Origin: Vitreoscilla sp.
GTDB taxonomy: Bacteria > Pseudomonadota > Gammaproteobacteria > Burkholderiales > Burkholderiaceae
Assembly (NCBI GenBank): GCA_014378125.1
Contig: JACMOG010000678.1
Coordinates: 1-9,162, forward strand
DNA: 9,162 nt
Direction of reading: 5' to 3'
In this document: one piece after another, positions 6,615 to 9,162 of the stretch
Layout of the letters: each line of letters starts with the position of its first letter
Numbering within the stretch: the stretch's first letter is position 1
Notes under the pieces: generated by a model
Seen by the model: only the letters and a program-made list of their open reading frames with translations
The model's database searches: none
What the model was told of the DNA's origin: nothing
Position numbers and translations under genes: made by a program

Positions 6615-7759
6615 TGGAAGCGCTGGAACGCAGGGGCCTGGCGTATGCCGCGCTGCAGAGGCTATGGGTCACGCTCGACCCGGAGTCGGCAGAGACTCGC
6701 TGGCAGCAGGAGTTTGCCTTCATGCAGCTGCCGGACGGGCTCAAGAAGCCCGGCACTTGGTACCGTCACGAGGGCGAGCCCGGACTCATCGAATCCTTTC
6801 CATCCGGCGATGCCGGAGAGTTTCACGCCGAGCTTCCTTCGGGCATGGATCCCGCCTTGGTCGTCGCCATCCAGAAGGTCGCTGGCTTTCCTTCCATCCA
6901 CGACCGAATGAAGCAGATGCTGCTCGCTTCGGCAGATGTCCTCGGCGATGAAAACCTCCAGGTGAGGCTCGCTGAGATGGAACGAGCTCCGCAGCGACAC
7001 GCACGCCCGTCGCATCCGGTCACTGGTCGCCGCAGATGGTTTCAATGCGCTCATTTCAGGCAGGCAGGCAATCGCCGACTACCTGGGCGAGAAGGTGCAG
7101 GCTTTCTCAGGCGTCGAGTTGCGCCGCAACCGCATTACAGGCTTGGAGGCAGCCGCGGTCCATCTGCTCCATTCCTTGTTCCGCCAGTTGGTCACGGCCG
7201 CAACGCCTTCGCCGGAGAATCTCTATCCCAAAATGTTCGACCCCACCGGCGTGCCTTCACTGCCAGAAATGGTCTCGCGCTTCATCCACGATTGCTACGC
7301 GGCCGGCATGGGAGACGCCGCAAGCCAGGCCATCGATGACATCCGCGTCGGCGGCGATGCCAGCTTGGCTGCGGCCCGCGCAATGAGCCTCGGAGACCTC
7401 GATCCCGGCGTCTATCTGGACGGCTACTATGCGGGCCTGCAGCAGGCGGCAATCCGATACCTCGCCGTCCGCTGGGGCTGGCAGAGCGTTCTGGTCTTCG
7501 CCGGGCTAAGCGAGGACGACAGGCGGCGCGCCGAAAAGCGAGTCAACGCCGTCGAAGAGAAGTTGGTTCGCTGCGAGACCGCTCTGATGTATGAGGTCAA
7601 GGACCTCGATGGTTCAAAGTATCGCGAGAAGCAGCAGGCGTCCGCGATGCCAGGGCTGCCGGCGACGAGGCGAAGGCCGACGCTGCGCTGGCAAATGTCT
7701 TCGACTCCCAGTTCTTTTACCCAATGGCCCTCAAGGACGTGATGAGCAAAGGAGCCTGA
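6614..7759 (+). pseudogene. Unknown 381-residue protein gene interrupted by two compensating one-base frameshifts
   Basis: From the ATG at 6614 (or GTG at 6611) the first 122 codons read a protein-like sequence, with WVTLDPESAETRWQQEFAF and GTWYRHEGEPGLIESFPSG. At 6979-6980 an extra G shifts the frame: the coding text continues from 6981 in the next frame (NELRSDTHARRIRSLVAADG and onward through YLAVRWGWQSVLVFAGLS). In the G-run at 7653-7655 one G is missing, and the original frame resumes with AGDEAKADAALANVF and ends MALKDVMSKGA at TGA 7757-7759. Repaired, it gives exactly 381 residues. As written, the first frame stops at 7339. The protein looks helical and soluble, with no signal peptide or clear span; I recognise no domain. 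Opposite-sign errors in G-runs fit sequencing error, but a true mutation pair is possible. It is coupled to the membrane protein gene upstream. Confidence 0.7.
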
Positions 7760-8267
7760 CACCCTCTCTTGCATATGCTCATCCCCAAACTTCCGGAGCG
7801 CAGGTGACCAGGGTCGCCCCCGAGCAGCGGGGGCCGCGGAGAGCGAGTCGGTGCTGTTCGCTTCCCGGTAGACCGAGGTCTGCTAGCCAACGACTTCACG
7901 ACGACGCCCTGGGCGCCGAGAACCGCAGCGAAGTCGTCGAGGCCGCAGGCCGAGGCGCTCGCGACAGTCGACCCGCGCAGGCCGGCCCCACCGCCTCCGC
8001 CCGCAGAGGTCGTGGCTCGTGCTCCTCGACGTCCTGACTTGCCGACTTGCCGCGCGTCACGGCAGCGAGGTGCCCGGGAGATCGGCGATGAGTCTCTTTG
8101 CGGCCATCACATACCCCACACGGTATACACATGTGTCCGTCCCCACACCTTGTTGCTCATCGGTAAAACCGCCACGCGCGCAACGGCGCGCATCGATACT
8201 GCGGGCTCGACCCTCGGCGCCAACGCCGACTCCGCATGATTGCCATGCGCCGCCCCGCAGACGCCCA
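7760..8267. other. Non-coding stretch of about 500 bases with inverted repeats
   Basis: No frame on either strand looks coding; the translations are Arg/Pro/Ser-rich shadows. Visible structure: a 7-bp GC hairpin GCCCCCG-AGCAG-CGGGGGC at 7816-7834 (no T-run, possibly a weak terminator for the two-gene unit); an 8-bp inverted repeat ACGACTTC (7890-7897) and GAAGTCGT (7930-7937); a tandem GACTTGCC GACTTGCC at 8036-8051; and a palindrome ACACATGTGT at 8127-8136 just after GGTATAC, about 135 bases before the next gene. The last could be an operator or promoter element for the gene at 8268, but no -35/-10 pair is clear. Confidence 0.5.
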
Positions 8268-8897
8268 GTGAACCTTTCCTCCGCGCCGCGCCGCCCTTCC
8301 CGAGTCGCCGCCGTCGCGTTGCTGGCGGCCCTGCACATCGCCGCGATATGGTCGTTCATCCACCTGGGCACCACGCGTGAACGGGCCAATGAGCGGCTGG
8401 TGCAACTCATCATGCTGGCGTTGAAGCGGCCCGCACCCGCCGAGACCGCCCTCCCCACCCGGCCGATCCAGCCGCCGCGGCCGCTCGTGGCGCCGTTGCC
8501 ACCCGTCGAGGTCGAGCGGCTCTCCAGCGCGCCCGTGGCCGCGTCGCCCATCGCAACCCCGGCGCCCGGCGGCGCAGCGGCCGAAGGCACGCCCGCGCCG
8601 CCCGGCCCGGCGAAGCTGGACCTGGCGATTCCCAAGGACTTCTACGCGCACCCGCCGCCGCTGACGCCCGCCCAGGAGGCGATGCGCGATCCGCGCTCCA
8701 ACCACCTGGAGCTGACGAAGCAGGAGAAGCTGGACATCGCGTTCGGCATCATCGAATGCGTGGCATGGCAGCGCGAGCCCGACGGCAGCATCTATCGCGG
8801 GCCCGGCCATTTCGCCCGCATCCAGGGCATCAATGCCAACCCGTTCACCAGGCACAAGCCCGGCACGGAAGACCGTGGCCAGGAGTGCGTCAAGTGA
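8268..8897 (+). CDS. Membrane-anchored proline-rich protein with compact C-terminal domain, function unknown
   Basis: The 209-residue product starts with a basic segment and one membrane span at about 13-31 (VAAVALLAALHIAAIWSF), so it is probably an inner-membrane protein with its bulk in the periplasm. Residues of about 55-125 are rich in Pro and Ala (RPIQPPRPLVAPLPPVEVER), the layout of TonB-type energy transducers, but the C-terminal part does not read as a TonB domain. That part is well structured: LTPAQEAMRDPRSNHLELTK, then IIECVAWQREPDGSIYRGPG and a final QECVK. Cys164 and Cys207 could form a disulfide. The start is uncertain: the frame is open from 8019 but upstream text looks non-coding, so I chose GTG 8268 just before the membrane span; no strong ribosome-binding site is seen. 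It converges on the next gene over a hairpin. Confidence 0.7.
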   Translation: MNLSSAPRRPSRVAAVALLAALHIAAIWSFIHLGTTRERANERLVQLIMLALKRPAPAETALPTRPIQPPRPLVAPLPPVEVERLSSAPVAASPIATPAPGGAAAEGTPAPPGPAKLDLAIPKDFYAHPPPLTPAQEAMRDPRSNHLELTKQEKLDIAFGIIECVAWQREPDGSIYRGPGHFARIQGINANPFTRHKPGTEDRGQECVK

Positions 8898-8903
8898 CGC
8901 GAA

Positions 8904-8937
8904 GACCGCGCCCGCCCGTCATCACGGCGGGCCGGTC
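8904..8937. terminator. Strong hairpin between convergent genes, probable bidirectional terminator
   Basis: The 42 bases between the two convergent stop codons contain GACCG, GCCCGC and CGT pairing with ACG, GCGGGC and CGGTC around a CATC loop. That is 14 base pairs with two single-C bulges (8909 and 8916). There is no T-run on either side, so termination is inferred from position and stem strength. Confidence 0.55.
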
Positions 8938-8939
8938 GC

Positions 8940-9162
8940 TCACTCGTCCTTCTTGACCTCGGGCGTCGCCGCGGGGGCGGCGGAAGGCGCGCTGCCGGAC
9001 GCGAGGAAGTTGTCGGCACGGGCCTGGGCGTCGGCGATCGCGGCGGCGACGCCGTTGTTGCCGCGCGTTGCCGGCGCGGGTGCCGTCGCTCGCAGGGCCG
9101 GGACCGGCACGATTGCGGGGATCGCCTTCTGCGCTACCGAGGCGATGGCCGCAGGCGCCGGC
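8940..9162 (-). CDS. C-terminal part of an Ala/Pro-rich protein, function unknown
   Basis: The stop TGA is at 8942-8940 and the frame stays open to the window edge, giving 73 codons of the C-terminus with no start inside. The visible part reads APAAIASVAQKAIPAIVPVP, then an Ala/Pro/Thr linker, then GNNGVAAAIADAQARADNFL, a second Ala/Pro linker and a charged end EVKKDE. Third positions are strongly GC-biased as in the resident genes, and the opposite strand offers no better frame. It could be the tail of a periplasmic or membrane-attached protein, but nothing here identifies a family. It faces the gene ending at 8897 with a hairpin between the two. Confidence 0.6.
   Translation of the reverse strand, partial: PAPAAIASVAQKAIPAIVPVPALRATAPAPATRGNNGVAAAIADAQARADNFLASGSAPSAAPAATPEVKKDE

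Noticed and set aside
8019..8267. N-terminal extension of the membrane-anchored protein from ATG 8019 or 8088
   Set aside because: The extra 83 codons have irregular composition and would place a long Pro/Arg/Ser-rich segment before the membrane span; the GTG at 8268 fits better.

Overview
The window is very GC-rich, and its intact genes strongly prefer G or C at third codon positions. Together with the gene families present this suggests a Burkholderiales-type betaproteobacterium (Comamonadaceae-like). That placement is inferred from style, not from a marker gene.

Region 1 (1-4332, minus strand) is one operon. In transcription order it encodes a Tat-type BMP-family solute-binding protein, two BPD_transp_2-family permeases, a cysteine amidohydrolase closely resembling biuret hydrolase (BiuH), and the start of a two-domain sugar/nucleoside-type ABC ATPase that leaves the window at base 1. 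Gaps are 13, 4 and 25 bases, then a one-base TGATG overlap. The likely job is import of a small nitrogen-rich compound (ureide, biuret, triuret or purine-like) and its cytoplasmic hydrolysis. A perfect 14-bp palindrome with a repeated half-site lies just upstream and is the best operator candidate.

Region 2 (4333-5293) holds the upstream region, then a divergently transcribed gene for a small secreted protein. Its mature part is almost only Ala, Lys, Asp, Ser, Thr and Glu, with no Leu, Arg, aromatic residue or Cys. A clean intrinsic terminator follows.

Region 3 (5293-8267) is accessory in character. It holds a probable frameshifted short gene on the minus strand, an 84-aa conserved-looking unknown, an open frame without a start, and a coupled two-gene unit. 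The first gene of the unit encodes a 155-aa single-pass membrane protein. The second would encode a 381-aa unknown protein but is broken by two compensating one-base shifts, an extra G near 6980 and a missing G near 7653. About 500 bases without a convincing gene follow. The two-gene unit is the best candidate here for something undescribed.

Region 4 (8268-9162) has a membrane-anchored, proline-rich protein with a compact C-terminal domain, converging on a second Ala/Pro-rich gene across a strong hairpin. No rRNA, tRNA, CRISPR array, transposase or integrase was recognised.
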